Of a stretch of 64,000 bases of DNA, positions 38,722 through 48,564 are shown one piece after another. Position 1 is the stretch's first letter; each line of letters starts with the position of its first letter. The stretch is from Micromonospora sp. WMMA1947 (GTDB lineage: Bacteria; Actinomycetota; Actinomycetes; Mycobacteriales; Micromonosporaceae). The notes below the pieces were generated by a model. It did no database searches. It was given only the letters and a program-made list of their open reading frames with translations, and was not told the DNA's origin. The position numbers were made by a program, and so were the translations under genes. The stretch is taken from contig NZ_CP114909.1 of assembly GCF_027497355.1 (NCBI RefSeq), positions 744,001 through 808,000 on the forward strand. The letters are read 5' to 3'.

Positions 38722-41394
38722 ATGAGTAGGTGGGAGTTCGTCGGCCGTACGGATGAACTCAACCGTCTGTTGTCGGCGGTCGGCGGCCCGGAGGGGCGCG
38801 GGTTGCTCCTCAGCGGCGACGCCGGGGTCGGCAAGAGCCGGCTGCTGCGCGAGGGGGTGGCCGCGCTCTCCCCCGAGCGGTACGCGATCTGGTCCGTCGC
38901 GGCCAGTGCCACCACCGCCGCGCTGCCGTTCGGCGGGCTGGTCCAGGTGCTCCCCGCCTCGCAGCCGCAGGGCCTGTCCCCCGCCGGCATCCTGCGCTGG
39001 GCCATGGACGTGCTCCAGGAACAGGCCGCCGGCCGGCCCGTCGTGCTCGCCATCGACGACGCGCACCTGCTGGATCCGCCGTCGGCGGCGCTCGTGCACC
39101 TGGTCGCCCGGTCGGAGAACGCCTACGTGATCGGGACGCTGCGCAACGGCGAACAGGTCCCGCTGCCGATCCGCGCACTCTGGACGGACGACCTCGTCGA
39201 CCTGGTCGAGCTGGGCCCGCTGTGCCGCAGCGAGACCACCGGGCTGCTCGCCGCCATCCTCGGTGGGCCGGTCGACGCCGGTTCCTCGGACCGGCTGTTC
39301 CAGCTCTCCGCCGGCAACCCGCTGCTGCTGCGGGAGCTGGTGCTGGCCGCCGACGACGCGCTGAACCGCAGGTACGGGATCTGGACCTGGACCGGCCGGC
39401 TGGGACTGGCACCCAACCTCACCGAACTCATCGACACGCGGATCGGCCAGCTCACCCCCGGCGTCCGGGGGGTCGTCGAGCTGGTCGCCTTCGGCGAGCC
39501 CCTGGGCCTGCAACTGCTGGAACGGGCGGTCGACCCGGCGGACGTGGAGACGGCCGAGGAACGCGGGCTCATCACGCTGGTGCACGACGACCGGCGGCTC
39601 AACGTCCGCCTGGCGCACCCGCTCTACGGCGAGGTGATGCGGCGGCGCTGCCCGGTCAGCCGCACCCGCCGGCTCCAGGCCACCCTGGCCGGGCTGCTGG
39701 AGCAGGTGGGCAAGCGCCGCCGGGAGGACCTGCTGCGCGTCGCGGTGTGGCGGCTCGACTCGGGTACGGCGCAGGACGTGGGCCTGCTGCTCGAAGCGGC
39801 GGTGCAGGCGTTCGGCCGGTACGACGTGCCGCTGGCCACCCGGCTGGCCCGGGCCGCGCTGGAGGCCGGCGGCGGCACGGACGCGGCGGAACTGCTCGCC
39901 ACCATCCTGATGTTCGGCGACCGGCCGGACGAGGCGATCGGCGTGCTCGACCAGGTCGCCGGCGAGATCCACGACGACCGGCGGCGCAGCCGGTGGCTGA
40001 CCGTCCGGGGCATGGTCAGCTACTGGGGGCTCAACCGCGAGTCCACGGTGGAGGAGATCGCCGCGCGTGCCGAGGAGCTGGACGACCCGGCCGACCGGGC
40101 CCGGGTACGCGCGTTCGAGGCCATCATGCGGCTGCACCGGCTCGACGTCGACGTCGCGGTACGGCTGGCCCAGGAGGTGCTGGACCGGCCGGCCGCCCCG
40201 ATGGCCGCCCGGGAGCTGGCCCGCTGCACGCTCGCCCACCTCCAGGCCGCCCAGGGGCAGTACCAGCTCAGCACCACCGCGATCGCCCGGGTGCAGGCCG
40301 AGGCGGCGTGCTGGCGGGCCGACATGCCCTACCTCCAGCTCGCCATGGAGCTGGCCCGGGGCACCCGGCTGACGCTCTCCGGCGACCTGCCCGGCATCGA
40401 CGCGATCGTCGCCGACGAGTTCGCCGACCTGGCGGGCGCCGGCGACTTCCGGCTCGGCACCGGCTACCTGGCCATCCTGCAGGCGTACGCGGCGCGGCTG
40501 CGCGGGCGCGGCGACGACGCGCTGCGGACCAGCCTGGAGGCGTGCGCGGTGCTCGCCACCAGCCGGGTGTACGCGGGCCTCGCGCACGCCGAGCGAGCCC
40601 AGGCCGCCGCGCTGCGCGGAGACGCGACGCACGCGGCCGAGGCGATGGCCGAGGCGGACCGGACGCACGCGCCGGGCATGGCGGTGCTCTACCCGTGGCT
40701 GGAGCAGGCCCGGGGCGCGGTCCAGGCCGCCACGGGCGACCTGCCAGGGGCCACCAAGCACCTGTGCGCGCTCGCCGACCGGCTGCGTGAGGACGGCCTG
40801 GCCGGGCACGAGCTGCTCGTCCTGCTCGACCTGGTCCGGCTGGACCAGGCCGCCGCGCCGGTCGGCCCGACCTGCACCGACGGTGGCCGGCGCACCGTGG
40901 CGCAACGCCTGGCCGAACTCTCCGAGCAGGTCGACGGCGTGCTGCCGCCGCTCGTCGCCCGGTTCGGCCGGGCCGCCGTCGACGGCTCGCCGGAGGCGCT
41001 GCTCGCAGTCGCCGACGGCTTCGCCGACCGGGAGCTGACCGTGTACGCGGCCGAGGCGACCGCGCTGGCGCTGCACCGGACGCGACACGTCCGCGCCGGC
41101 GCCACCGGGCCGATCCGGGACCGCCTGGCCGATCTGCTGCGCCGCTGCGACGAGATCTCCACCCCGGCGCTGCGGCTGCTGCGCCCCACGCTGAGCGAGC
41201 GGGAGTGGGAGATCGCCCGGCTGGCCGCCGACGGTGTGACCAGCCGCGCCATCGCCGAACGGCTGTTCCTGTCCACGCGCACGGTGGAGAACCACCTCCA
41301 GCGCGTCTACAGCAAACTCGGCGTCGCCGGGCGCGGCGAGTTGCGGGCCGCACTGCGGTCCATGCCGGGGCACGACGGCGCGGACCCGGGCTGA
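38722..41394 (+). CDS. Large AAA-type LuxR family (LAL) transcriptional regulator
   Basis: 890 aa. Starts MSRWEFVGRTDELNRLL with Walker A GDAGVGKSRL near 33-40 and Walker B PVVLAIDDAHLL. A long TPR-like helical middle follows. The C-terminal LuxR HTH (about 830-890) reads LSEREWEIARLAADGVTSRAIAERLFLSTRTVENHL. LAL/MalT-type regulators are ATP-dependent activators responding to small molecules. It ends 16 bp before pncB on the same strand, so co-transcription with NAD-salvage genes is possible. Confidence 0.9.
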   Translation: MSRWEFVGRTDELNRLLSAVGGPEGRGLLLSGDAGVGKSRLLREGVAALSPERYAIWSVAASATTAALPFGGLVQVLPASQPQGLSPAGILRWAMDVLQEQAAGRPVVLAIDDAHLLDPPSAALVHLVARSENAYVIGTLRNGEQVPLPIRALWTDDLVDLVELGPLCRSETTGLLAAILGGPVDAGSSDRLFQLSAGNPLLLRELVLAADDALNRRYGIWTWTGRLGLAPNLTELIDTRIGQLTPGVRGVVELVAFGEPLGLQLLERAVDPADVETAEERGLITLVHDDRRLNVRLAHPLYGEVMRRRCPVSRTRRLQATLAGLLEQVGKRRREDLLRVAVWRLDSGTAQDVGLLLEAAVQAFGRYDVPLATRLARAALEAGGGTDAAELLATILMFGDRPDEAIGVLDQVAGEIHDDRRRSRWLTVRGMVSYWGLNRESTVEEIAARAEELDDPADRARVRAFEAIMRLHRLDVDVAVRLAQEVLDRPAAPMAARELARCTLAHLQAAQGQYQLSTTAIARVQAEAACWRADMPYLQLAMELARGTRLTLSGDLPGIDAIVADEFADLAGAGDFRLGTGYLAILQAYAARLRGRGDDALRTSLEACAVLATSRVYAGLAHAERAQAAALRGDATHAAEAMAEADRTHAPGMAVLYPWLEQARGAVQAATGDLPGATKHLCALADRLREDGLAGHELLVLLDLVRLDQAAAPVGPTCTDGGRRTVAQRLAELSEQVDGVLPPLVARFGRAAVDGSPEALLAVADGFADRELTVYAAEATALALHRTRHVRAGATGPIRDRLADLLRRCDEISTPALRLLRPTLSEREWEIARLAADGVTSRAIAERLFLSTRTVENHLQRVYSKLGVAGRGELRAALRSMPGHDGADPG

Positions 41395-41410
41395 ACTCTA
41401 GGCTGGGGCG

Positions 41411-42697
41411 GTGAGCTCCCTTCGCCCCGCGCTGCTGACCGACCACTACGAGCTGACCATGGTCAGCGCGGCCCTGCGTGACGGCACGGCCGACCGACGC
41501 TGCGTCTTCGAGGTGTTCAGCCGGCGGCTGCCGGCCGGGCGCCGGTACGGCGTGGTCGCCGGAACCGGCCGGCTGATCGAGATGATCCGCGACTTCCGGT
41601 TCGACCCGGCGGAGATCGACTTCCTGCGCCGTACCGGTGTGGTGGACGACCGGGCGGCACAGTGGCTGGCCGACTACCGGTTCACCGGCGACGTCGACGG
41701 CTACGCCGAGGGCGAGCTGTTCTTCCCCGGATCCCCGATCCTCACCGTGTCCGGCACGTTCGCCGAGTGCGTGGTGCTGGAGACGCTCGTGCTCTCCGTG
41801 CTCAACCACGACTGCGCGGTCGCCGCCGCGGCGGCCCGGATGGTCACCGCGGCCCGGGGCCGGGCACTGATCGAGATGGGCTCCCGCCGGGCGCACGAGG
41901 AGGCCGCCGTCGCCGCCGCGCGGGCCGCCTACCTGGCCGGGTTCCGGTTCACCTCCAACCTGGCCGCCGGGCAGCGCTACGGCATCCCCACCGCGGGCAC
42001 CGCCGCACACGCCTTCACGCTCCTGCACGACGACGAGCGGGCCGCGTTCGCCTCCCAGGTCGCCACGCTGGGCAAGGACACCACGCTGCTCGTCGACACG
42101 TACGACATCGCCCAGGGCATCCGCAACGCGATCGCGGTGGCCGGGCCGGAGCTGCGGGCGGTCCGGATCGACTCCGGCGACCTCGCCGTGATCGCCCAGC
42201 AGTCCCGGGAACTGCTCGACTCGCTCGGCGCCACCGAGACGAAGATCATCGTCTCGGGCGACCTCGACGAGTACGCCATCGCCGCGCTCGCCGCCGAACC
42301 GGTCGACATGTACGGCGCCGGCACCGCTGTGGTGACCGGCTCCGGAGCGCCCACCGCCGGCCTGGTCTACAAGCTGGTCGAGGTGGAGGGGCGACCGGTG
42401 GTCAAGCGCTCCGAGCACAAGGCCACCATCGGCGGCCGGAAGGTCGCGGTCCGCCGGCACAAGCCGACCGGCACCGCCACCGAGGAGGTCATCGTGCCGC
42501 AGGGCGTGCCGGACCGGCAGCCGAACGACCGGTTGCTCCAGCACTCGTACGTCGTGTCGGGCGAGCCCGCGACGCTGCCCACGCTGGAGGAGTCCCGGGA
42601 CCACCTGCGCCAGTGCCTGATCTCCATCCCGTGGGAGGGGCTCAAGCTCTCCGCCGGGGATCCGGCCGTACCCGTGACCGTCGTACCCGCGAGCTGA
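41411..42697 (+). CDS. pncB: Nicotinate phosphoribosyltransferase
   Basis: 428 aa from a GTG. ALLTDHYELTMVSAALRDG, FSRRLPAGRRYGVVAG, MGSRRAHEEAAVAAARAAYLAGF and RIDSGDLA are PncB motifs. Converts nicotinate, PRPP and ATP to nicotinate mononucleotide in the cytoplasm. Next to pncA, 15 bp downstream. Confidence 0.94.
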   Translation: MSSLRPALLTDHYELTMVSAALRDGTADRRCVFEVFSRRLPAGRRYGVVAGTGRLIEMIRDFRFDPAEIDFLRRTGVVDDRAAQWLADYRFTGDVDGYAEGELFFPGSPILTVSGTFAECVVLETLVLSVLNHDCAVAAAAARMVTAARGRALIEMGSRRAHEEAAVAAARAAYLAGFRFTSNLAAGQRYGIPTAGTAAHAFTLLHDDERAAFASQVATLGKDTTLLVDTYDIAQGIRNAIAVAGPELRAVRIDSGDLAVIAQQSRELLDSLGATETKIIVSGDLDEYAIAALAAEPVDMYGAGTAVVTGSGAPTAGLVYKLVEVEGRPVVKRSEHKATIGGRKVAVRRHKPTGTATEEVIVPQGVPDRQPNDRLLQHSYVVSGEPATLPTLEESRDHLRQCLISIPWEGLKLSAGDPAVPVTVVPAS

Positions 42698-42712
42698 GGA
42701 GGAACCCGTCAG

Positions 42713-43294
42713 ATGGCGAACGCCCTGATCATCGTGGACGTGCAGAACGACTTCTGCGAGGGCGGCTCCCTCGCGGTCGGCGGCGGAGCCGGAGTGGCAG
42801 CGGGCATCTCCCGGCTGCTCGCCGCCGAGCCGGACCGGTGGGACCACGTGGTCGCGACGAAGGACTACCACATCGACCCGGGCGCGCACTTCGGCGACCC
42901 GCCGGACTACGTCGACTCCTGGCCCCGGCACTGCGTGGTCGGCACCGCCGGTTCCGAGTTCCACAGCGAGCTGGCGACCGACCGGGTGGAGGCGATCTTC
43001 CACAAGGGCGAGCACGCGGCCGCGTACTCCGGTTTCGAGGGCCACGCCACCGACGGCGAGTGCCTGGCCGACTGGCTGCGGCGGCACGACGTGGACCAGG
43101 TCGACGTGGTGGGCATCGCCACCGACCACTGCGTGCGCGCGACCGCCCTGGACGCCGCCCGGGAGGGCTTCCGCACCACTGTGCTGCTCGACCTGACCGC
43201 CGCCGTCGCGCCGGGCACGCTCGACGTCGCACTGCGGGCGCTGGACGGCGCCGGGGTGACCATGGTGGGCGAGCCTGTGATCACCGCCGCTTGA
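42713..43294 (+). CDS. pncA: Nicotinamidase (isochorismatase-like hydrolase)
   Basis: 193 aa. Catalytic triad Asp9 (IIVDVQNDF), Lys98 (FHKGEH) and Cys140 (ATDHCVRATALDA); metal site in KDYHIDPGAHF. Hydrolyses nicotinamide to nicotinate for PncB. Preceded by GAGGAGG. PncA is the enzyme that activates pyrazinamide in mycobacteria. Confidence 0.95.
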   Translation: MANALIIVDVQNDFCEGGSLAVGGGAGVAAGISRLLAAEPDRWDHVVATKDYHIDPGAHFGDPPDYVDSWPRHCVVGTAGSEFHSELATDRVEAIFHKGEHAAAYSGFEGHATDGECLADWLRRHDVDQVDVVGIATDHCVRATALDAAREGFRTTVLLDLTAAVAPGTLDVALRALDGAGVTMVGEPVITAA

Positions 43295-43333
43295 CCGGAT
43301 AATCGCTTGCGGGTGTCCTACCCCGGCCCCAGG

Positions 43334-44581
43334 ATGGCGCCGGAGGTACGGACCGTCGTGAACCTGAAGCCTTACCGGGAGGCGCTCGCCCTACCCGGTC
43401 TCCGATCGTTGCTGCTGGTGTCGGTCCTGGCCCGCGTGCCGCTGACCGCCACCGGGGTGACGCTCACCTTCTACGTGGTGCTCGACCTGGGCCGCGGCTA
43501 CGGCGCCGCCGGCCTGGTCGGCGCCGCGTCGACGATCGGCGCGGCGGTCGGCGCCCCGCTGCTCGGGCGGCTCATCGACCGCCGAGGGCTCCGGCCGGTG
43601 CTGGTGCTCACGACCGTCGCCGAAGCGCTGTTCTGGTCCGCCGCGCCCACGCTGCCGTACCCGGTGCTGCTGCCCGCCGCGTTCCTCGCCGGGCTGCTCG
43701 CCCTGCCGATCTTCTCGATGATCCGCCAGTCGATCGCCGCGCTCGTGCCGGTGGAGAAGCGCCGACCCGCGTACGCGCTGGACTCGATCGCGATGGAGCT
43801 GTCGTTCATGGTCGGCCCGGCGCTCGCCGTCGCCCTGGCCACCGCCGTCACGCCGCGCCTGACGCTCTGGGCGGTCGGCGCCGGGATCGTCGGCTCCGGC
43901 ATCTGTTTCTGGCTGCTCAACCCGCCGGTCCGCGCCGCCGACGAGCAGGCCGGGCCGCAGCGCCCGGTGCACCGCCGCGAGTGGCTCACCCCGCGTCTGC
44001 TCGCCGTGCTGGCCGTCAGCCTCGCCGGCACGCTGGTGCTCGGCGGCACCGACGTCGCAGTGGTCGCCGTGCTCCGCTCCGGCGGCGAGATCGGCTGGAC
44101 CGGCGCCGTGCTGGCCGCCTGGGCGGTCGCCTCACTGGTGGGCGGCTTCGCCTACGGCGCGGTACGCCGCTCGTTCTCCCCGCTGGCGCTGATGGCGGCG
44201 CTGAGCCTCGCCACCATCCCGGTCGGGCTGGGCGGGTCGCACTGGTGGCTGCTCTGTCTCGCGCTGATCCCGGCCGGAGCGCTCTGCGCCCCCACCCTCG
44301 CATCCACCTCCGACGCGGTCAGCCGGCTGGCCCCGCCCTCCGTACGGGGCCTGGCCATGGGCCTGCACGGCTCGGCCGTGACAGTGGGCATCGCGCTCGG
44401 CGCACCGCTGGCCGGTGCGGTCATCGACGCGACGGCACCCGTGTGGGGCTTCGTGGTCACCGGTGCGATCGGCGCGCTGGTGGCGCTGGCGGTGCTCCCG
44501 ATCGAGCTGCGCCACCGCCGTACCGCAGCCGTCACCCCCACCCCTACCCTCGAGCCCGACTTGACCCCCGCGCCCTTGTAG
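43334..44581 (+). CDS. Major facilitator superfamily transporter
   Basis: 415 aa with twelve hydrophobic segments in two halves. Loop 2-3 has GAPLLGRLIDRRGLRPVLV, the MFS motif A equivalent. The acidic/basic pattern resembles drug or sugar exporters. Start is uncertain: ATG 43334 or GTG 43358 (after GGAGG). It ends in a Thr/Pro-rich tail just before a palindrome-rich spacer. Substrate unknown. Confidence 0.82.
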   Translation: MAPEVRTVVNLKPYREALALPGLRSLLLVSVLARVPLTATGVTLTFYVVLDLGRGYGAAGLVGAASTIGAAVGAPLLGRLIDRRGLRPVLVLTTVAEALFWSAAPTLPYPVLLPAAFLAGLLALPIFSMIRQSIAALVPVEKRRPAYALDSIAMELSFMVGPALAVALATAVTPRLTLWAVGAGIVGSGICFWLLNPPVRAADEQAGPQRPVHRREWLTPRLLAVLAVSLAGTLVLGGTDVAVVAVLRSGGEIGWTGAVLAAWAVASLVGGFAYGAVRRSFSPLALMAALSLATIPVGLGGSHWWLLCLALIPAGALCAPTLASTSDAVSRLAPPSVRGLAMGLHGSAVTVGIALGAPLAGAVIDATAPVWGFVVTGAIGALVALAVLPIELRHRRTAAVTPTPTLEPDLTPAPL

Positions 44582-44634
44582 CCCCCGGCCTCCGCGCCCG
44601 CCCTCGGCCTCCGCCCTCGCCCCGCCCTCCCGAA

Positions 44635-44694
44635 GTTGACCAAGGAGTTCACGTCCTCCCCAGCGGCGTAGACCGCCCCAAACCCCTTGATCAC
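44635..44694. repeat. Degenerate family C palindrome
   Basis: Left arm GTTGACCAAGGAGTTCACG and right arm CCAAACCCCTTGATCAC are diverged versions of the perfect arms at 44732-44789. First of five palindromes in the 726-bp gene-free stretch 44582-45307. Confidence 0.6.
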
Positions 44695-44731
44695 CGGACG
44701 CGGCAGGGGCGCCATCGGGCCTCCCCCGGGC

Positions 44732-44789
44732 GTGATCAAGGAGTTTGTGTCCCGTCAGCGCGACCAACTGCCACAAACTCCTTGATCAC
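44732..44789. repeat. 58-bp family C palindrome with perfect 18-bp arms
   Basis: Arms GTGATCAAGGAGTTTGTG (44732-44749) and its exact complement (44772-44789) surround a 22-base loop. An identical pair of arms occurs at 44923-44981. Confidence 0.9.
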
Positions 44790-44826
44790 CGCCATCAGCA
44801 CGAGGGCGCGGGCGGGCACGCCAGGT

Positions 44827-44883
44827 GTGATCGAGAGTTCGTGCCCTCACCAGCGCGGTGCACCGCCCAAACGCCGTGATGAC
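44827..44883. repeat. Degenerate family C palindrome
   Basis: GTGATCGAGAGTTCGTG at the left and AACGCCGTGATGAC at the right keep the outline of the family C arms, with several mismatches. Located between the two perfect copies. Confidence 0.55.
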
Positions 44884-44922
44884 CGTCCGCCCGCACGGCG
44901 TCCAGGCGGGCCTTCCCCGGGA

Positions 44923-44981
44923 GTGATCAAGGAGTTTGTGTCCGCGCCGGCCCGCTGAATTGCCACAAACTCCTTGATCAC
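44923..44981. repeat. 59-bp family C palindrome with perfect 18-bp arms
   Basis: Arms at 44923-44940 and 44964-44981 are identical in sequence to those at 44732-44789. The 23-base loop differs, apart from its last bases TTGC/CTGC. Confidence 0.9.
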
Positions 44982-45102
44982 GGGGCGCAGCGCGGCGCTG
45001 GACCCACCCGGCCTGACCCGCACGTCTGCTCCAAGGCGGCCCGGGCTAGCCCAACCCGGGCTGGGCTGACCTGGTCGCTGGTCCGACCCGGTGCCTGGTC
45101 CG

Positions 45103-45160
45103 GTGATCATGAAGTTAGCGGGGACAAAACGGACGCCGATCGCCGCCAACTTCATGATCG
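45103..45160. repeat. Family D palindrome copy 1
   Basis: Left arm GATCATGAAGTTAGCGG and right arm CCGCCAACTTCATGATC pair at 16 of 17 positions. A second copy at 60954-61014 has GAGGTT/AACCTC in place of GAAGTT/AACTTC: both arms changed together. The loop shares GGGGACA. Confidence 0.85.
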
Positions 45161-45170
45161 ACGCGAGGGG

Positions 45171-45237
45171 ACGCACGCGGAGGGAGCGCGGGCGGAGGGA
45201 GCGCACGCGGAGGGAGCGCACGCGGAGGGAGCGCGGG
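45171..45237. repeat. 15-bp tandem repeat
   Basis: Four to five head-to-tail copies of GCGCACGCGGAGGGA (one with GCGCGGG), just upstream of the terminator that follows ctaD. No coding potential is evident. Confidence 0.75.
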
Positions 45238-45249
45238 TGGGAAAAGGGC

Positions 45250-45282
45250 GGGCGCCGCGCCCCGGCAAGGGGTGCGGCGCCC
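45250..45282 (-). terminator. Rho-independent terminator of ctaD
   Basis: GGGCGCCGC (45250-45258) pairs with GCGGCGCCC (45274-45282), and the inner bases extend the stem. On the reverse strand it is followed by CCCTTTTC. It begins 25 bp after the ctaD stop. Confidence 0.75.
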
Positions 45283-45307
45283 GTCTCGACGTGGCGGTGC
45301 GGTGGTG

Positions 45308-47065
45308 CTAGCGCTTGTCGAGGTTGCCTGCGGTGTCCTCCTGGTAGCTGGCGCCACCGTTGACCTCGCTGGTCAGCGGCTTGGCACCACCCTCGGGCGG
45401 TCCGGCGAGGCTCTGCCCGGCGGCCAGCTCGGGGAACTTCGCGTCGAACGCCGGCCGCTCGGAGCGGATGCGCGGCATCCGGTCGAAGTTGCGCAGCGGC
45501 GGCGGGGAGCTGGTGGCCCACTCGAGCGAGTTGCCGTGACCCCACGGGTCGTCGACCTCGACCACCGGGCCGGTCTTGTACGACTTCCAGCAGTTCCAGA
45601 TGAACGGCAGCGTCGAGATACCGGTGATGAAAGCGCCGATCGTGGAGATCGTGTTCAGCGTGGTGAAGCCGTCGGCGGCCTGGTAGTCGGCGTACCGGCG
45701 CGGCATGCCCTCGTTGCCCAGCCAGTGCTGCACCAGGAACGTGGTGTGGAAGCCGATCATGGTCAGCCAGAAGTGGATCTTGCCGAGCCGCTCGTCGAGC
45801 ATCCGGCCGAACATCTTCGGGAACCAGAAGTAGATGCCGGCGAACACGGCGAACACGATGGTGCCGAAGAGCACGTAGTGGAAGTGCGCCACCACGAAGT
45901 ACGAGTCGTGCAGGTGGAAGTCGAGCGGCGGGCTGGCCAGCAGCACGCCGGTGAGACCACCGAAGAGGAAGGTCACCAGGAAGCCGATCGAGAACAGCAT
46001 CGGCGTCTCGAACGTGATCTGGCCCCGCCACATGGTGCCGATCCAGTTGAAGAACTTCATACCGGTGGGCACGGCGATCAGGTAGCTCAGGAAGCTGAAG
46101 AACGGCAGCAGCACCTGGCCGGTGGCGAACATGTGGTGCGCCCAGACGCTCATCGACAGGGCGGCGATGGCGATGGTGGCGGCCACGAGGCCCTTGTAGC
46201 CGAAGATCGGCTTCCGGGAGAACACCGGGATGATCTCGCTGATGATGCCGAAGAACGGCAGCGCGATGATGTACACCTCGGGGTGACCGAAGAACCAGAA
46301 CAGGTGCTGCCAGAGCATCGGCCCGCCGGTCGCCGGGTCGTACACGTGGGCGCCCATCAGGCGGTCCGCGGCGAGCGCGAACAGCGCGGCGGCCAGCAGC
46401 GGGAAGACCAGGATCGCCAGCAGGCTGGTGACCAGCATGTTCCAGGTGAAGATCGGCATCCGGAACATGGTCATGCCGGGTGCGCGCAGCGTCAGGATCG
46501 TGGTGATCAGGTTGACCGCGCCGAGGATCGTGCCCAGACCGGAGATGGCCAGGCCGACGACCCACATGTTGGCGCCGACGCCCGGGGCGTGGTCGGCGGT
46601 GCTCAGCGGCGTGTACGCGGTCCAGCCGAAGTCGGCCGCGCCACCCGGGGCGATGAAGCCCGCGGTGGCGAGCGTGCCGCCGAACAGGTACAGCCAGTAG
46701 GCGAACGCGTTGAGCCGGGGGAACGACACGTCCGGCGCGCCGATCTGCAGCGGCACCACGTAGTTCGCGAAGGCGAACACGATCGGCGTCGCGAAGAACA
46801 GCAGCATGATCGTGCCGTGCATGGTGAAGAGCTGGTTGTACTGCTCGGGCGACAGGAACTGAAGGCCCGGTTGCGCGAGTTCGGCGCGCATGATCAGGGC
46901 CATCAGGCCACCGATCATGAAGAACACGAACGCGGTGACCATGTACATGATCCCGATCTGCTTCGCGTCCGTGGTGCGCAGCAGCCGCGCGATGGCCGAC
47001 CCCTTGACCGGCTCGCGGACCGGCCAGGGCCGGGTCACGACCGGCTTGGGTGCGACGGTGGTCAC
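45308..47065 (-). CDS. ctaD: Cytochrome c oxidase subunit I (aa3 type)
   Basis: 585 aa, twelve transmembrane helices. Haem and CuB ligands are in [36 protein letters not shown] and [12 protein letters not shown] prefer the GTG at 47065 ([18 protein letters not shown]), which has GGAGG upstream; in-frame ATGs up to 60 bp earlier lack a site. Other oxidase genes are not adjacent, which is common for ctaD in actinobacteria. A hairpin terminator follows. Confidence 0.95.
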   Translation of the reverse strand: MTTVAPKPVVTRPWPVREPVKGSAIARLLRTTDAKQIGIMYMVTAFVFFMIGGLMALIMRAELAQPGLQFLSPEQYNQLFTMHGTIMLLFFATPIVFAFANYVVPLQIGAPDVSFPRLNAFAYWLYLFGGTLATAGFIAPGGAADFGWTAYTPLSTADHAPGVGANMWVVGLAISGLGTILGAVNLITTILTLRAPGMTMFRMPIFTWNMLVTSLLAILVFPLLAAALFALAADRLMGAHVYDPATGGPMLWQHLFWFFGHPEVYIIALPFFGIISEIIPVFSRKPIFGYKGLVAATIAIAALSMSVWAHHMFATGQVLLPFFSFLSYLIAVPTGMKFFNWIGTMWRGQITFETPMLFSIGFLVTFLFGGLTGVLLASPPLDFHLHDSYFVVAHFHYVLFGTIVFAVFAGIYFWFPKMFGRMLDERLGKIHFWLTMIGFHTTFLVQHWLGNEGMPRRYADYQAADGFTTLNTISTIGAFITGISTLPFIWNCWKSYKTGPVVEVDDPWGHGNSLEWATSSPPPLRNFDRMPRIRSERPAFDAKFPELAAGQSLAGPPEGGAKPLTSEVNGGASYQEDTAGNLDKR

Positions 47066-47193
47066 GAGTGGCCTCCGGTTCTGGTTGTCCCGCATCGGCG
47101 CGCTGGTCATCGGCGCAGCCGTCATCCGCAAGGAGGATAGTCCCCGGTAGGTGGCCTCGCCGCGTGGGGTGGGCGGCTACGATCTCCCGCCCG

Positions 47194-48300
47194 TCAGAGC
47201 GGGCCGGTCAGGAGCCGGTAGTGCTCCCGGAAGATCCTTCCGCCGCGTCCGCGCAGCAACGGGTCGCGCAGCGCCGGCGGCACGTCGCGGGTGCGGTTGC
47301 GGTCCCGGGTCCGGTCCCGCACCCAGCGGGTACGCGGGCGGCGGCGACTCTCGTACGCGAGCAGCGCGGCGTCGACGCTGCCGGCGGCCCGCAGCGACTC
47401 GGCGAGCACGACGGCGTCCTCCAGTGCCATGGCGGCACCCTGGGAGAGCGTCGGCGCGGTGGCGTGAGCGGCATCACCGACGAGCAGCACCCGGCCGTGG
47501 AACCAGCGTCCCAGCTCGACCTCCTCGGTGCGCTCGGCGCACACGGTCTCCAGCGCGGCCAGCACCTCGGGCACCGGGCCGCCGTAGGAGCCGAACAACT
47601 CGTGCAGGCGGGCCAGCGGATCGGCGGGCAGGTCGGTGCCGGCCTCGTCGGCGTAGCAGTAGAGCCGCCCGGCGCCGAGCGGCACCACCAGGAACCCGGC
47701 CCGCTGGCCGAGCAGGGCGGTCCAGTCCGCGATGCGGGGGCCGCCGCGCACCAGGGCGCGGTAGACCACCTGCCCGGCGGGGCGTGGCGGTCCGCCGAGC
47801 GCGGCGAGCGTGCGTACCGCCGAGCGGGGTCCGTCGGCGCCGACGACCAGGTCGTACTCCGCTGTGGTGCCGTCGGTGAAGCCGACGGCGACCCCGCCGG
47901 GCAGCGGGTCGACGGTGCTCACCTCGGCGCCGTGGCGCACCGCGCCGCCGGCGCCGGTGAGCAGCACCCGGTGCAGTTCGGCCCGGGGCAGCGCCCGGCA
48001 CTCCCCCACGCCGGCCCAGAGCGCGTCGAGGTCGACCTCGCACAGCGGCGCTCCGGCGGCGTCGAGGAAGCGCTGCCGGTGGATCACCTGGCCGAGCGGG
48101 CGCAGCGGCCCGTCGAGGTCGAGCCGGCGCATCGCCCGGGCGGCGTTGCCGGGCAGGTAGAGGCCGCTCTCGGTCGACTCGGTGGGTGGCAGCCGCTCGG
48201 TGACGTCGGGCCGGAACCCCGCCAGGCGCAGCGCCCGGGCCACGGCGAGGCCGGCGATGCCCGCGCCGACGACGAGGATGCGCAGGGGGGAACCACCCAT
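47194..48300 (-). CDS. FAD-dependent monooxygenase (PHBH fold)
   Basis: 368 aa. FAD-binding GAGIAGLAVARALRLAG at the N-terminus, DG motif VVGADGPRSAVR, and the second FAD contact VLLVGDAAHATAPTLSQGAAMALEDA. This is the group A aromatic hydroxylase/salicylate hydroxylase-like family. The substrate is unknown; no pathway genes adjoin. Start ATG at 48300. Divergent from the cellulase. Confidence 0.88.
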   Translation of the reverse strand: MGGSPLRILVVGAGIAGLAVARALRLAGFRPDVTERLPPTESTESGLYLPGNAARAMRRLDLDGPLRPLGQVIHRQRFLDAAGAPLCEVDLDALWAGVGECRALPRAELHRVLLTGAGGAVRHGAEVSTVDPLPGGVAVGFTDGTTAEYDLVVGADGPRSAVRTLAALGGPPRPAGQVVYRALVRGGPRIADWTALLGQRAGFLVVPLGAGRLYCYADEAGTDLPADPLARLHELFGSYGGPVPEVLAALETVCAERTEEVELGRWFHGRVLLVGDAAHATAPTLSQGAAMALEDAVVLAESLRAAGSVDAALLAYESRRRPRTRWVRDRTRDRNRTRDVPPALRDPLLRGRGGRIFREHYRLLTGPL

Positions 48301-48564
48301 CACGGGGTACGCCTCCGGAGGGGGATCGGAACGCGTTGGAGGCAAGACATTACTCGCCGCAACCAGGCGGCGGAAGTGCCCGTGCGCCCTGGCGCGGGCC
48401 GCCGGTCGGCGGCGCACCCCGTCCCACCGGCAGGAATCCCGCATCCATCTGGGGGAAGGGGGCGGCCGCGGCACCCTCGCGCGCCACCGGCCGGACGCGG
48501 AGCGTTAACGAGCTCGGCGCATTTGCGCAATGATTCGAGACATGTAAATGTGTTCCTTGCATCG

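Noticed and set aside
38365..41373. Very long open frame antisense to the LuxR regulator (about 1000 codons)
   Set aside because: It is an Arg/Gly/Val/Gln-rich shadow frame produced by high GC at third positions; no start context, no motif, and the plus-strand gene has clear Walker and LuxR HTH motifs.
40268..43129. Long open frame antisense to pncB-pncA
   Set aside because: Shadow of GC-rich coding sequence; pncB and pncA carry complete catalytic motifs on the plus strand.
44635..44981. Possible CRISPR array from the repeated arms
   Set aside because: The repeats are long inverted pairs with irregular spacing, not direct repeats with uniform spacers.
45171..45237. Coding sequence in the tandem 15-bp repeats (Arg-Glu-Arg-Gly pattern)
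   Set aside because: The frame is open only because the 15-bp unit lacks stops; no start context or homology, and it abuts the ctaD terminator.
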